From a virus, in IMG/VR virus record IMGVR_UViG_3300009093_000138, positions 1-21,176 of that record: a stretch of DNA of 21,176 nucleotides, one strand, 5' to 3'. Numbering within the stretch: the first letter of the stretch is position 1; every line of letters begins with the position of its first letter. The notes under the pieces are model-generated. The model saw nothing but the letters and a program-made list of their open reading frames with translations. It did not search any database and was not told where the DNA came from. Positions 7,872-15,141 of this stretch are shown piece after piece. Position numbers and translations under genes: made by a program.

Positions 7872-8390
7872 TCAGTAGCCGGACTGGCTCCCCGGCGTGC
7901 CGGGGCCGGGCTGGAAGTCGGCGACGGGCACGTTGCCGCCGGGCACGATGCCCATGATGTTGAGGCCGAGGGTCACGACGGCGGGGTCCGTGCTCTTGTC
8001 GTTTCCGTTCTTGAAGTCCTCGTCCTCGATCATGCAGCCGATGATCTTGTCGGTGAAGATCGGGTCGCCCGGGTTCTCTCTCCACTCGACTTGGATGTCG
8101 AAGGGCTTGAAGAAGTACCCGCTGTTCGGCGTAGGGTTGTTCGCGAGGTAGGCGACGAGGCGGTTGTACTCGACGCGCACGAGCGTGACGTTCGTGCTGC
8201 CATCGAGCTTGCCGCGCGTGCGTCCCTGCTTCTGGACGCTCGCGCCGTAGCTCGAGCCCATCTTCGCGCTCTGCTTGTAGTTGCACTCCGTGAATCGCGT
8301 GATGACCAGCGACCCGACGCGAAGGCGAATGCTCGCGAACGAGAAGAGGAAGCCGTTGATGAGCGGCGTTTGGTCCTGGATGATGGCCAT
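7872..8390 (-). CDS. Tail tube protein
   Basis: 172 residues, ATG with GGGAG upstream. Contains the tube family pattern: IIQDQTPLINGFLFSFASIR, VITRFTECNYKQSAKMGSS (with an extra acidic/basic loop), VRVEYNRLVAYLA and EDEDFKNGNDKSTDPAVV, a beta-rich fold with helix, and a short Pro/Gly tail. In the order sheath-tube-chaperone-tape measure this is the Mu M-type tube. It forms the inner tube that is pushed through the baseplate on contraction. Confidence 0.85.
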   Translation of the reverse strand: MAIIQDQTPLINGFLFSFASIRLRVGSLVITRFTECNYKQSAKMGSSYGASVQKQGRTRGKLDGSTNVTLVRVEYNRLVAYLANNPTPNSGYFFKPFDIQVEWRENPGDPIFTDKIIGCMIEDEDFKNGNDKSTDPAVVTLGLNIMGIVPGGNVPVADFQPGPGTPGSQSGY

Positions 8391-8464
8391 GGGCTCCCTC
8401 GGCGATGAGTCGTTGTGGCCGTCGCGGGCGGACGCGGCCGAGGTTCAGGAGTCGAGGCGCGCGG

Positions 8465-9943
8465 TCAGACCTGCGGCGCCGGAATCGGAATGTTGAACGC
8501 GAAGCCGATGTCGACCGTGATGGCCTTGATGTAGCCCTTGGGTCGCACCCGGACGCTCGCTCGCAGGTTCTGCGTGGACAGCAGGTTGTCCGTGCGGTTG
8601 ATCTTCGCGCCCGCGGCGCTCACCTGGCGCGTGGCCACGAGGCGCTCCGTGAGCTTCGAGGCGATGAGCCCCTCGATGGCCTGCGCCTGGCCCTCTTCGA
8701 TCGTGCCGTCGGCGTTGACGAACAAGTCGTCGTTCACGCTCTGGCGCAGCTGCGCGAGGGTGATGCGGCAGGCCTCGTCGATGACCTGGCCGTGCTGCAG
8801 GTACTTGTAGTCGCTGCCCGTGTTGGACAGCAGCGGCATCTCCGTGATGAAGAAGCCGACGATCTTCGTGCCCGTCGTGACGCTGCCGCCGACGAACGTG
8901 CGCAGCGTGCCGATGCGGTGAGCGTCGAGCGCGGGCGTCTTCGCTTCGTCGCGCCCGATCGACACCACGCTCGGGGGCAGCGCGCCGCGCGCGACGCGGC
9001 CGGGGTCCTCGCCCAGCGGCTTGTTCTGCAGGCGGCTGAGCGCCGTCCACGCTGAGTGCCGCTTGTTCACTCGGCCGGTAATCGCGCTCGCCTGCTGCAC
9101 GCTGCCCGCCATGGGCGCGACGTGCGGGGCGACGACGGCGTCGATGGCGGTGATGATCGCGGCATCGGCGCCGTTCGGTTGCTCGCTCGCGATGGGATCC
9201 GGGAGCTCGACGATGAAGCGCGGATAGTGGTACAGGCCGTTCGCTGCCGCGGCCGCGGTCTCGACGACGGCGATGATTGCCGCTGCCGCCGCTTGGCGCG
9301 CGCTGTCCGAAACGCCGCCGGCTTGGCCGACGATGTGACAGATCGAGTAGTCGCCGGGGTCGGCGTTGAGCGCCGACAGCGCGGTCGTGAGGTCCGTGGT
9401 GTTGAACATCGGCGCCGTCGACGTCCAGCCGTACACGTCGGCCGCGACGTAGGTGCCCGCGGTCCACGTGATGGTCAGGCCCGTGCCGGTGATGACGTAC
9501 GTGGCGGCCGTGGCGATGACGGGCGACCACGTGTTGCCGTTGTCCAGCGAGTACTGGAATGTGGACGTGCCCACGGCGCCGCCGGCGACGATGAGGAGCA
9601 GGCCCTCGAAGAGGTCGTTCGGCGTGCCGGCGATGGTCGGCATGGGCGGCGTGTTGCTGCCCGAGACCTGCGCGATGGTGCCCGCGGTGCCCGCGACGCT
9701 CGCGGCCGTAGGGATGACGTCGACGGGGCCGCCCTGCTCGACGAGGACGAGCGCCGCGGCCTCGACAGCGGGGCCGCCGACGAGCGTGGACACGAGCGTC
9801 GTCTTGTCGTTGAACGAGTAGCGGGTGTAAACCGTGCCGGCGGTGCACACGCCGACCTTGACCTGGCCCGCGCTATTGGTGTTGGCCGAGAGGCCGAGCG
9901 CGCGGTCGACGATCGACATCGAGACGTCGGGGAGAACCGTCAT
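8465..9943 (-). CDS. Contractile tail sheath protein with inserted beta domain
   Basis: 492 residues, ATG preceded by GGAG. N-terminal sheath domain (1-90, including VGVCTAGTVYTRYSFNDKTTL and AALVLVEQGGPVDVIPT), then an inserted beta domain at about 95-177 (AVGTSTFQYSLDNGNTWS, GLTITWTAGTYVAADVYGW). The main sheath body follows: ALNADPGDYSICHIVGQ, NGLYHYPRFIVELPDP, DEAKTPALDAHRIGTLRTF, FITEMPLLSNTGSDYKYLQH and a C-terminal VRPKGYIKAITVDIGFAFN. This is the Mu L-type sheath family. The insertion is likely exposed on the outer surface of the tail. Identity as sheath also rests on the following tube gene. Confidence 0.9.
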   Translation of the reverse strand: MTVLPDVSMSIVDRALGLSANTNSAGQVKVGVCTAGTVYTRYSFNDKTTLVSTLVGGPAVEAAALVLVEQGGPVDVIPTAASVAGTAGTIAQVSGSNTPPMPTIAGTPNDLFEGLLLIVAGGAVGTSTFQYSLDNGNTWSPVIATAATYVITGTGLTITWTAGTYVAADVYGWTSTAPMFNTTDLTTALSALNADPGDYSICHIVGQAGGVSDSARQAAAAAIIAVVETAAAAANGLYHYPRFIVELPDPIASEQPNGADAAIITAIDAVVAPHVAPMAGSVQQASAITGRVNKRHSAWTALSRLQNKPLGEDPGRVARGALPPSVVSIGRDEAKTPALDAHRIGTLRTFVGGSVTTGTKIVGFFITEMPLLSNTGSDYKYLQHGQVIDEACRITLAQLRQSVNDDLFVNADGTIEEGQAQAIEGLIASKLTERLVATRQVSAAGAKINRTDNLLSTQNLRASVRVRPKGYIKAITVDIGFAFNIPIPAPQV

Positions 9944-10023
9944 GGCAGCTCCGTTGGAGAGGACGGAGCGCGGCCGGGGCGGACGGCACGCGCGGGGAGG
10001 TTGTCAGGGGGGGTGAGGAGGCG

Positions 10024-10401
10024 TCAGCCGAGGCGGATGTTGCTGACGCCAGCAATCGCGGCGTCGAACTCGGCCTCGGTGAGCGTGGGAGGCGGGTGGC
10101 CTGGGTCGGTCGGCCATCCGGCGAGATGGTGCGCGCCCGCGAAGAGGTGCGCGGCCGTGCCCTTCTTCTTCGCCCACCACGCTGGCGAGTTGTCGGGGTG
10201 CGGCGCGGCGACGGGGCGGCCCTTCTTGTCGACGCTGCGCGGGTGCGAGCCTCGGGCATCGGCTTCCTTGGCGAAGGCGGCGACCTCGTCGAGGACGCTC
10301 TTCTTTGCCGTGGTGTCGGGCGTGGGCGAGGCCTTGGCGGGGGTGCTCGCGGGCGTGGCGGTCGTCGCGGCGGCGGGGGTCGTCGGCGTGGTCTCGGGCA
10401 T
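10024..10401 (-). CDS. Hypothetical protein with Pro/Thr/Ala-rich N-terminus
   Basis: 125 residues. The first 35 residues are almost entirely P, T, A and S. The rest is soluble with SVLDEVAAFAKEADARG and a conserved-looking KKGTAAHLFAGAHHLAGW segment and a C-terminal LTEAEFDAAIAGVSNIRLG. It lies before the sheath, in the position of Mu gp38. No domain recognised. ATG with GGAG upstream. Confidence 0.6.
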   Translation of the reverse strand: MPETTPTTPAAATTATPASTPAKASPTPDTTAKKSVLDEVAAFAKEADARGSHPRSVDKKGRPVAAPHPDNSPAWWAKKKGTAAHLFAGAHHLAGWPTDPGHPPPTLTEAEFDAAIAGVSNIRLG

Positions 10402-10411
10402 GGCGTCTCCG

Positions 10412-10924
10412 CTACTCGTTGTCGGCGTCGAGTTCGCCGTCGCCCGGCGTGTCGGTGACGGGCTCGAGATTCGCCTGGTTGATGCGCGCGTACGTGCCTC
10501 GCAGCTGCGTGGGCGTGCCCGTCAGCGGCAGCACCATGCGAGGCACCATCACGTCGACGTCGAAGGTCTGAACGATGACGTAACCGCCGTCATCGGTGTT
10601 GGGCTCGATGTCCCGCTCGCCCACGGGGATGATCATCCCGTTCCCCTGCTCGCGAATCGCGGTCAGGAGCGCCGCCTGCATCAGCTCTGCCTCTTCGTAC
10701 GTCCCGCCCCAGCAATGCACCTCGCAGCGGATGTGCCTCGTGCCGATGGGTTGCGGGTCGGCGCCGGGCGCAAGCGGCGGGTCGGTGGGGCCACCGAGCG
10801 TGACCCAAACCCAGCGGGGCGACGGGACCTGCGCCGATAGCTGATTCGCGCCCTGCAGCCACGTACCAAAGCCCGCGAGCTGCGTGTGGATGTCGTCGAT
10901 GACCGTTTGCAGCCCGAAACCCAA
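10412..10924 (-). CDS. Tail terminator/neck-like protein
   Basis: 170 residues with a TTG start at 10924; an in-frame TGA two codons upstream rules out an earlier start. The protein begins GFGLQTVIDDIHTQLAGFG, has RWVWVTLGGPTD, a segment IRCEVHCWGGTYEEAELMQA and then a helix with LLTAIREQGNGM, the fold pattern of phage tail terminators (gpU-like) and gp37-like neck proteins. The C-terminus is acidic. It ends in TAG, showing that TAG is a working stop in this phage. Function inferred from order (between gpG-like and sheath). Confidence 0.6.
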   Translation of the reverse strand: MGFGLQTVIDDIHTQLAGFGTWLQGANQLSAQVPSPRWVWVTLGGPTDPPLAPGADPQPIGTRHIRCEVHCWGGTYEEAELMQAALLTAIREQGNGMIIPVGERDIEPNTDDGGYVIVQTFDVDVMVPRMVLPLTGTPTQLRGTYARINQANLEPVTDTPGDGELDADNE

Positions 10925-10927
10925 GGC

Positions 10928-11380
10928 TCACCCGCCCTTCACCAGGCGTCGCAGCACGAGGATCATCGCCTTGCGCACGGGCTCCGCCCATGTGCCCATA
11001 TCGTTACCCCGCGGCACCATCGGACGCGCGGGTATGGCACCCACGCGCTTGCCTGCGCGCGTGTTGCGTCCCTGCGTTCCGTACTGGTGGAAGCGCGTGT
11101 AGGGCGTGCGGTTGAAGAGGCGGAAGCCGCGCGCGGTGACCTGCTTGTCCCACGCAGATTGCATGCGCCGCGTGTCTCGCAGCGGCTGGCCCTGCCGGTA
11201 CTTGAGCGGCCGCCACGGGTTGCCGTAGGGGTCGCGCGAGGCTCGAAAGCCGAGGTTCAGCTGCGTCAGGCTCTCGTTCGCCGCCGCGTTCGCGATCTGC
11301 TGGAGCGCGTCGCCCTTCGTCAGGTCGCCGAGGCGCTTCGACAGCTCGCGGAGCTCCTTGAAGCTGCCGCCGATGCTCAA
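10928..11380 (-). CDS. Virion morphogenesis / tail completion protein (gpG-like, PF05069)
   Basis: 150 residues, TTG start overlapping the upstream TGA by four bases (TTGA). It matches the phage virion morphogenesis family: a helical N-terminus (FKELRELSKRLGDL), GFRASRDPYGNPWRPL, LRDTRRMQSAW, FNRTPYTRFHQYGTQGRN and IPARPMVP. The signature ends in a basic helix. In Mu-like phages this protein completes the neck or head-tail joining. The start is set by the overlap and by the presence of the family N-terminus. Confidence 0.88.
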   Translation of the reverse strand: MSIGGSFKELRELSKRLGDLTKGDALQQIANAAANESLTQLNLGFRASRDPYGNPWRPLKYRQGQPLRDTRRMQSAWDKQVTARGFRLFNRTPYTRFHQYGTQGRNTRAGKRVGAIPARPMVPRGNDMGTWAEPVRKAMILVLRRLVKGG

Positions 11381-11847
11381 TCGTCCTCCGAGGGGAAGCC
11401 GGTCTCGCCGTGCCCCGGCGCCGTGTTACCCGTCGCGCACCTGGGCGGCCGCGTGTCGGCGTCGAGGTCGGCGTCGAAGGACTGCACGGTGCGGGAGTCG
11501 ATGATGCCCTGGGGGTGCACGCGGTCGTTCGCCACGTCCTCGGCCCACTTGCGCGCCGCGTCCGCGCGTTTCCAGATCACCTTGTTGCCGTCGCCCTCGA
11601 GCGAGAGACCCTGTTGGGTGACAAGGATCTCGTCGGCGAGGAAGCACGTGTAGGTGATGAGCTGCGGCGGGTACGGCGCAACGATCGGGCAGACGAACTG
11701 CGACGCCAGCGCGTCTTCCAGCATGGTGGACGCCGCGATGAGCGCCGCCGTGCGCTTCGGGTCCGTGATGTTGCGGTAGCCCGTGCCGACGAGTCCGTAC
11801 GTCGCGTAGTCGGTCAGCGACGCGTACTGCGGCGGCGTGTAGGCCAT
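11377..11847 (-). CDS. Head-tail connector-like protein (DUF1320/Mu gp36-like)
   Basis: 156 residues, ATG start three bases after the previous stop. The pattern of the gp36/DUF1320 family is visible: YASLTDYATYGL at the start, then a helix with TAALIAASTMLEDALASQF, the short CPIVAPYPPQLITYTC segment and a second helix LADEILVTQ. In the family this forms an adaptor to the portal/neck. The C-terminal 40 residues are variable and acidic. The stop TGA overlaps the TTG start of the next gene. Confidence 0.68.
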   Translation of the reverse strand: MAYTPPQYASLTDYATYGLVGTGYRNITDPKRTAALIAASTMLEDALASQFVCPIVAPYPPQLITYTCFLADEILVTQQGLSLEGDGNKVIWKRADAARKWAEDVANDRVHPQGIIDSRTVQSFDADLDADTRPPRCATGNTAPGHGETGFPSEDD

Positions 11848-11850
11848 GCG

Positions 11851-12297
11851 TCAGCCCTTGGGCTTTGCGACCGCCATGGCCGCGGCCTTGTTCCGCGCGG
11901 CCTGACGCGTATGCGATTCGCGGTCGGCGTCGCTCTCGTCGTCGTCGCTGCCCTCGTCCTCCCAGTCGCCCGCGCGGTCCGCGGGGTGCACGGGGGCCGT
12001 GGGCTCGACGCTCGACGTCTGGAGGCCGAACTTGCGCTCGAGGATGGCCTGGAAGCCCTCTTTGCCGACGCGCAGTCGGCCGTCCGCGCCCTTCACGACC
12101 GTGAGGCCCTTGATGTCCCGGTCCTTCACCACGGGCGTCCACACGGGTTCCCAGTGGTGCGGCTTGCCGTCGGGGCCGGCGAGGAAGTTGTGGCCGTGCG
12201 CGGGGCCAGCCTTCACGTAGAAGACGGCGCCGCCGCTCGCGTTGGCGGTCGGAGCGGCGGGCTTGGTCTCGCTGGGCTTGGCGGCGGGCTCGGTCAT
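11851..12297 (-). CDS. Hypothetical head-completion-region protein
   Basis: 148 residues, ATG with a clear AAGGAAG ribosome-binding site. Proline/alanine/lysine-rich N-terminus (1-20), a compact middle with VFYVKAGPAHGHNFLAGPDG and RVGKEGFQAILERKFGL, and an acidic tail (WEDEGSDDDESDADRE) ending in a lysine-rich stretch. Its place directly after the capsid gene corresponds to Mu gp35. Mu-like genes here are often small and poorly characterised. I recognise no domain with confidence. Confidence 0.6.
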   Translation of the reverse strand: MTEPAAKPSETKPAAPTANASGGAVFYVKAGPAHGHNFLAGPDGKPHHWEPVWTPVVKDRDIKGLTVVKGADGRLRVGKEGFQAILERKFGLQTSSVEPTAPVHPADRAGDWEDEGSDDDESDADRESHTRQAARNKAAAMAVAKPKG

Positions 12298-12317
12298 GAT
12301 TCGCTTCCTTGAGTTGA

Positions 12318-12364
12318 GCCGCCCTCTTCGGGATCCTAGCCTCCACGCTGGGAGGCTGGGCGGC
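12318..12364 (-). terminator. Nested hairpin after the major capsid gene
   Basis: An inner stem AGCCTCC / GGAGGCT (12338-12344 with 12351-12357, six-base loop) is enclosed by an outer stem GCCGCCC / GGGCGGC (12318-12324 with 12358-12364). On the left arm the inner stem can be extended to CCTAGCCTCC against GGAGGCTGGG, which competes with the outer stem. It lies in the 132-base gap between the capsid stop and the next gene. No T-tract follows, so it is a partial terminator or processing/stability element at best. Confidence 0.45.
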
Positions 12365-12429
12365 GACGAGGCCGGACCTTGGGCGCTGATCAGGCGCTTG
12401 CTTCCGGAGCCGTGTTGGCTATCCGAAGA

Positions 12430-13389
12430 TCAGCCCGACGCGCGGAGCGCGAGGAACCAGAGCGAGAAGCCGGCGTTCCGGCGGTTGTCGATGCCGAAGT
12501 CGAAGCGGTTCTCGCGGAACACGTTCTCGTCCGTGAGCGCCGTCTTCGGCACGAACACGTCGGCCTTGCGGTCCTGGAAAATGAACGGCTTGATCGGCTT
12601 CGAGGTGCAGGCGAGGCCCCACACGAGGTCGAGCGCGCCGCCCGAGAGCTCGGGGATCATCAGGACCTTGGCCTGGCCCTTCGTGATGTTGGTCACGCCC
12701 GCGGCCGCGACGTTGTTGCCGCCCTGCTGCAGCGCCTCGAGGATGGTGTCGGCCTCGAGGATCTTGCGCGCCACGGGCTCGAGCGCGGGACCGCACCAGA
12801 GGACGTTCGGGACGACCTTGAGCGGCCGACCTCCCTCGTCGCAGTAGCCGAGCATCTTCGCGCGCATCGCCTGGAAGTTCGCCTGCGTGAGAGGCGTGCC
12901 CGTGAAGTAGTTCGACTGCGTGTTCGCGCCCGAGAGGTTCGTCACCGACGCATCGCGCAGGTTCACGGGGTGCGCGGTGTCGAAGAAGCCCTGGCCGTCG
13001 TACGAGGCGTACGAGTGGCCGTTGATGAGCAGGTCGGCGATGAGCTCGTCGGGGTGCTTCTTCGCCGAGTCCCCCATGTCCTTGAACTTGTATTCGTAGA
13101 TCCCGAGCGAATCGTCCTCGATGTGCTCGCGGTCGACGCCCACGGTGAGCTCGAACTTGCGGTTCGTCAGGCTGTACGAGTAGGCCTGCAGCCCCTGGAT
13201 GGTGCGCGGCCCGAGCCACTCACGCATCTTGGGCAGGTCGGCCATCCACCCGTAGTCGTTTTGCTTGCTCGACGACGGGACACGCATGGCGAGCTGCTCC
13301 CACCACGTGTCGGCGATCTCGTACCCCTGCTTGAAGAAGCCGTAGAACGAGGTTTGAAGCTGGAGAATGCGGCTCGGCGTGACGTCCAT
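12430..13389 (-). CDS. Mu T-like major capsid protein
   Basis: Main shell protein (PF10124, Mu gpT family). 319 residues, ATG with a strong GAGGAG upstream. Family hallmarks are visible: a helical N-terminus (SRILQLQTSFYGFFKQGYE), YGWMADLPKMREWLGPRT (46-63), KFELTVGVDREHIEDDSLG, FFDTAHPVNLRD and the C-terminal FDFGIDNRRNAGFSLWFLAL. HK97-type fold is known for the family. The N-terminus is short, without a long delta domain, consistent with a separate scaffold gene. It lies after protease, scaffold and decoration genes exactly as in Mu-like phages. It has its own ribosome-binding site and hairpin-bounded gaps on both sides, so its transcript may be handled separately. Confidence 0.95.
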   Translation of the reverse strand: MDVTPSRILQLQTSFYGFFKQGYEIADTWWEQLAMRVPSSSKQNDYGWMADLPKMREWLGPRTIQGLQAYSYSLTNRKFELTVGVDREHIEDDSLGIYEYKFKDMGDSAKKHPDELIADLLINGHSYASYDGQGFFDTAHPVNLRDASVTNLSGANTQSNYFTGTPLTQANFQAMRAKMLGYCDEGGRPLKVVPNVLWCGPALEPVARKILEADTILEALQQGGNNVAAAGVTNITKGQAKVLMIPELSGGALDLVWGLACTSKPIKPFIFQDRKADVFVPKTALTDENVFRENRFDFGIDNRRNAGFSLWFLALRASG

Positions 13390-13489
13390 GGTCGTGCTCC
13401 TCGTGCGGAGCGCGCGGGCGGACGCGCTTCGCCATGGCGGCGGTGTTGGGCATCGCGTTCGCGCGACGCGTGGATGTGAGAGGCGGTGT

Positions 13490-13507
13490 CGCGCGCTTGG
13501 GCGCGCG
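13490..13507 (-). terminator. GC-rich hairpin between decoration and capsid genes
   Basis: A perfect 7-bp stem (CGCGCGC / GCGCGCG, arms 13490-13496 and 13501-13507) with a four-base loop, nine bases downstream of the decoration gene stop. There is no T-run after it on the minus strand, so a strong intrinsic terminator is unlikely. It may be an attenuator or an RNA stability element that sets the capsid/decoration ratio. The surrounding 126-base gap holds no gene. Confidence 0.35.
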
Positions 13508-13515
13508 GTGGCGGG

Positions 13516-14343
13516 TCAGGCGACGACGAGCGCGCCCTGCGGAACCACGACGCCGGTGCCGGCTTTCGTGATGCTGAAGGTGATCGCATCGCCAGCGGCG
13601 AGCGTGGTGGCGCCGGCCACTCCGCTGAGCGGGATAGCCACGGGCGTCCAGGCGACCATGTTGGCGGTCGTGGTGAGCGCGGCGATGGCGACAGCTGCGC
13701 CGCCCGCGGTGCGCTTGAACACCGTGATGGTCGCGTTGTTGTTCGGGTCACCGGTGAGCGCTGCGGCCGGGACGAACTCGACGCGCTGGACGGTGACCGG
13801 ATCCTGCGCGTACCCGATCGCGGTCTCCGCCGTGGCGGTCGCCGCGGCGCCGTCGGCGGCCGTCTTAGGGAACGAGGCGATCATGGCGTCGATCGCCGCG
13901 TTCGCCTGGCGCTGGCCCTTGTAGACCCGCACCCAGACGAAGCTCGAGTCGACATCCACGATGCGTCCGGCGAAGCTGCGCGCGCCCTGATTGCTCGTCA
14001 GCGCGACGGTCTGGTCATCGACCATCCAGCAGTCCTGACCTACGTTCGCGATCGTGATGGCGTCCGCGCCGCCCGAGTTCACGAACGGCCAGATGCCGGG
14101 GATGATCTTCCCCACGTTCATCGCGCCGTCGGCGCCCGTCGAGTTGTCGTAGGACTCGCTGAAGAGGCCGATGGCGACGAGGCCCGCGGCGGCCGTTGCG
14201 GGCTTCACGAAGCCGTTGGCGTCCTGTACGGCCATCCCGCCGGCGTACCCCTTCGTGCTGCCCTTCGCGGGGCCGTACTGCGGGATCTGACGGATGATGT
14301 CGTCGCGGCCCTTGACGAGGCGTTCGGTGGCGAGTGCGGTCAT
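13516..14343 (-). CDS. Capsid decoration/cement protein with C-terminal beta-sandwich module
   Basis: 275 residues, ATG preceded by GGAG. The N-terminal part (to about residue 150) has the look of a head cement protein: Gly-rich loops followed by IPGIWPFVNSGGADAITIAN and SFAGRIVDVDSSFVWVRV, which form the beta-barrel seen in decoration proteins encoded just before the capsid. Residues about 178-275 are a separate beta-sandwich: VQRVEFVPAAALTGD, ATITVFKRTAGG, LAAGDAITFSITKAGTGVVV. Similar modules occur on phage surface and tail proteins. So the protein probably sits on the capsid exterior and displays the second module. No cysteine-rich or transmembrane segment. A GC-rich hairpin follows the stop. 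Confidence 0.68.
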   Translation of the reverse strand: MTALATERLVKGRDDIIRQIPQYGPAKGSTKGYAGGMAVQDANGFVKPATAAAGLVAIGLFSESYDNSTGADGAMNVGKIIPGIWPFVNSGGADAITIANVGQDCWMVDDQTVALTSNQGARSFAGRIVDVDSSFVWVRVYKGQRQANAAIDAMIASFPKTAADGAAATATAETAIGYAQDPVTVQRVEFVPAAALTGDPNNNATITVFKRTAGGAAVAIAALTTTANMVAWTPVAIPLSGVAGATTLAAGDAITFSITKAGTGVVVPQGALVVA

Positions 14344-14414
14344 GGTCGTTCTCCGGGCCGCTCAGCGCGTGGCGGCGGTCGAGTGACTTGGGTGTCGGGC
14401 GGGCGGAGGGCTGG

Positions 14415-15098
14415 TCAGCCAGCGGCGAGGCGCGCGCCCGGCGCGGCCTTCACGGGGAGGTTCAGCGCGACGATGTCGCCGTCGTTGAGGCCCGCGGCCT
14501 TCATCTGCAGCGGCGTGAGCGACGCGGGGATGCCGCGCGGGAACTTCTTCACGAGCTTGCGGTTCGCCACGTAGGACTCGGGCGTCACACCGAGCTTCTC
14601 GATGGTCTCGAGCTCCTCGGCGCTGAGGTCGGTGTCGTTCACTGTGCCTCCCTGCGTGGCACCCGCGGCCACGGTGCCGCCGCCGTCCTGCGGCTTCAGC
14701 TGCTGGCGCGGCTCCGGGAGGACGAGCGGCGGGCGCGTCGCGAGGTAGTTGTCGAACGCCTTGTCGCTCTCCATACCGAGCGAGATCGCGAAGTCGCGCT
14801 CGGCCGGCGCGATCTTCTTGTCGGCGATGAGCTTGTCGACGCGGCCGGTGAGCGTCTGCTTCTTCGCCTCGGCCTTCGACGCCGCGAGGTCGGTCGAGAG
14901 CTGCTGGATCTTGGTGCCCGACGTCGCTGCGTCGTTCTTCCAGACCTTCACCTGCGCGACGGCGTCGCGGGGCTCGTCGATGCCCGTGAGCTCGACGATG
15001 TCCTCCATCGTGCGCCCTAGCGCCTGAATGGCCGCGAGCACCTCGGCCTCGCTCGCCGTCTCCGAAAGCCCCAGCGCCGCCAGAATGAGCTTGTTCAT
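14415..15098 (-). CDS. Scaffold-like head assembly protein (Mu Z position)
   Basis: 227 residues from the ATG at 15098, preceded by a GGAGAG ribosome-binding site. The longer in-frame extension upstream lies inside the protease gene and has shadow-type composition, so it was rejected. The protein begins MNKLILAALGLSETASEAEV, has a helical, charged, coiled-coil-like middle (QQLSTDLAASKAEAKKQTLT) with the pattern of phage proteins cut by I-type proteases, and ends in a proline- and alanine-rich segment. It lies between protease and decoration/capsid genes, the place of the Mu scaffold Z. The C-terminal part has a conserved-looking LSAEELETIEKLGVTPESY segment. Scaffold role is inferred from position and composition. 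Confidence 0.75.
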   Translation of the reverse strand: MNKLILAALGLSETASEAEVLAAIQALGRTMEDIVELTGIDEPRDAVAQVKVWKNDAATSGTKIQQLSTDLAASKAEAKKQTLTGRVDKLIADKKIAPAERDFAISLGMESDKAFDNYLATRPPLVLPEPRQQLKPQDGGGTVAAGATQGGTVNDTDLSAEELETIEKLGVTPESYVANRKLVKKFPRGIPASLTPLQMKAAGLNDGDIVALNLPVKAAPGARLAAG

Positions 15099-15141
15099 CG
15101 TGTCTCTCCGTCGTCTGTCGGCGCTCGGGCGGGCGCGCGCG

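Noticed and set aside
9056-10840. A 594-codon open frame on the plus strand
   Set aside because: Antisense to sheath, 10024 and neck genes, Arg/Ala-rich shadow composition caused by high GC; no domain and no ribosome-binding site.
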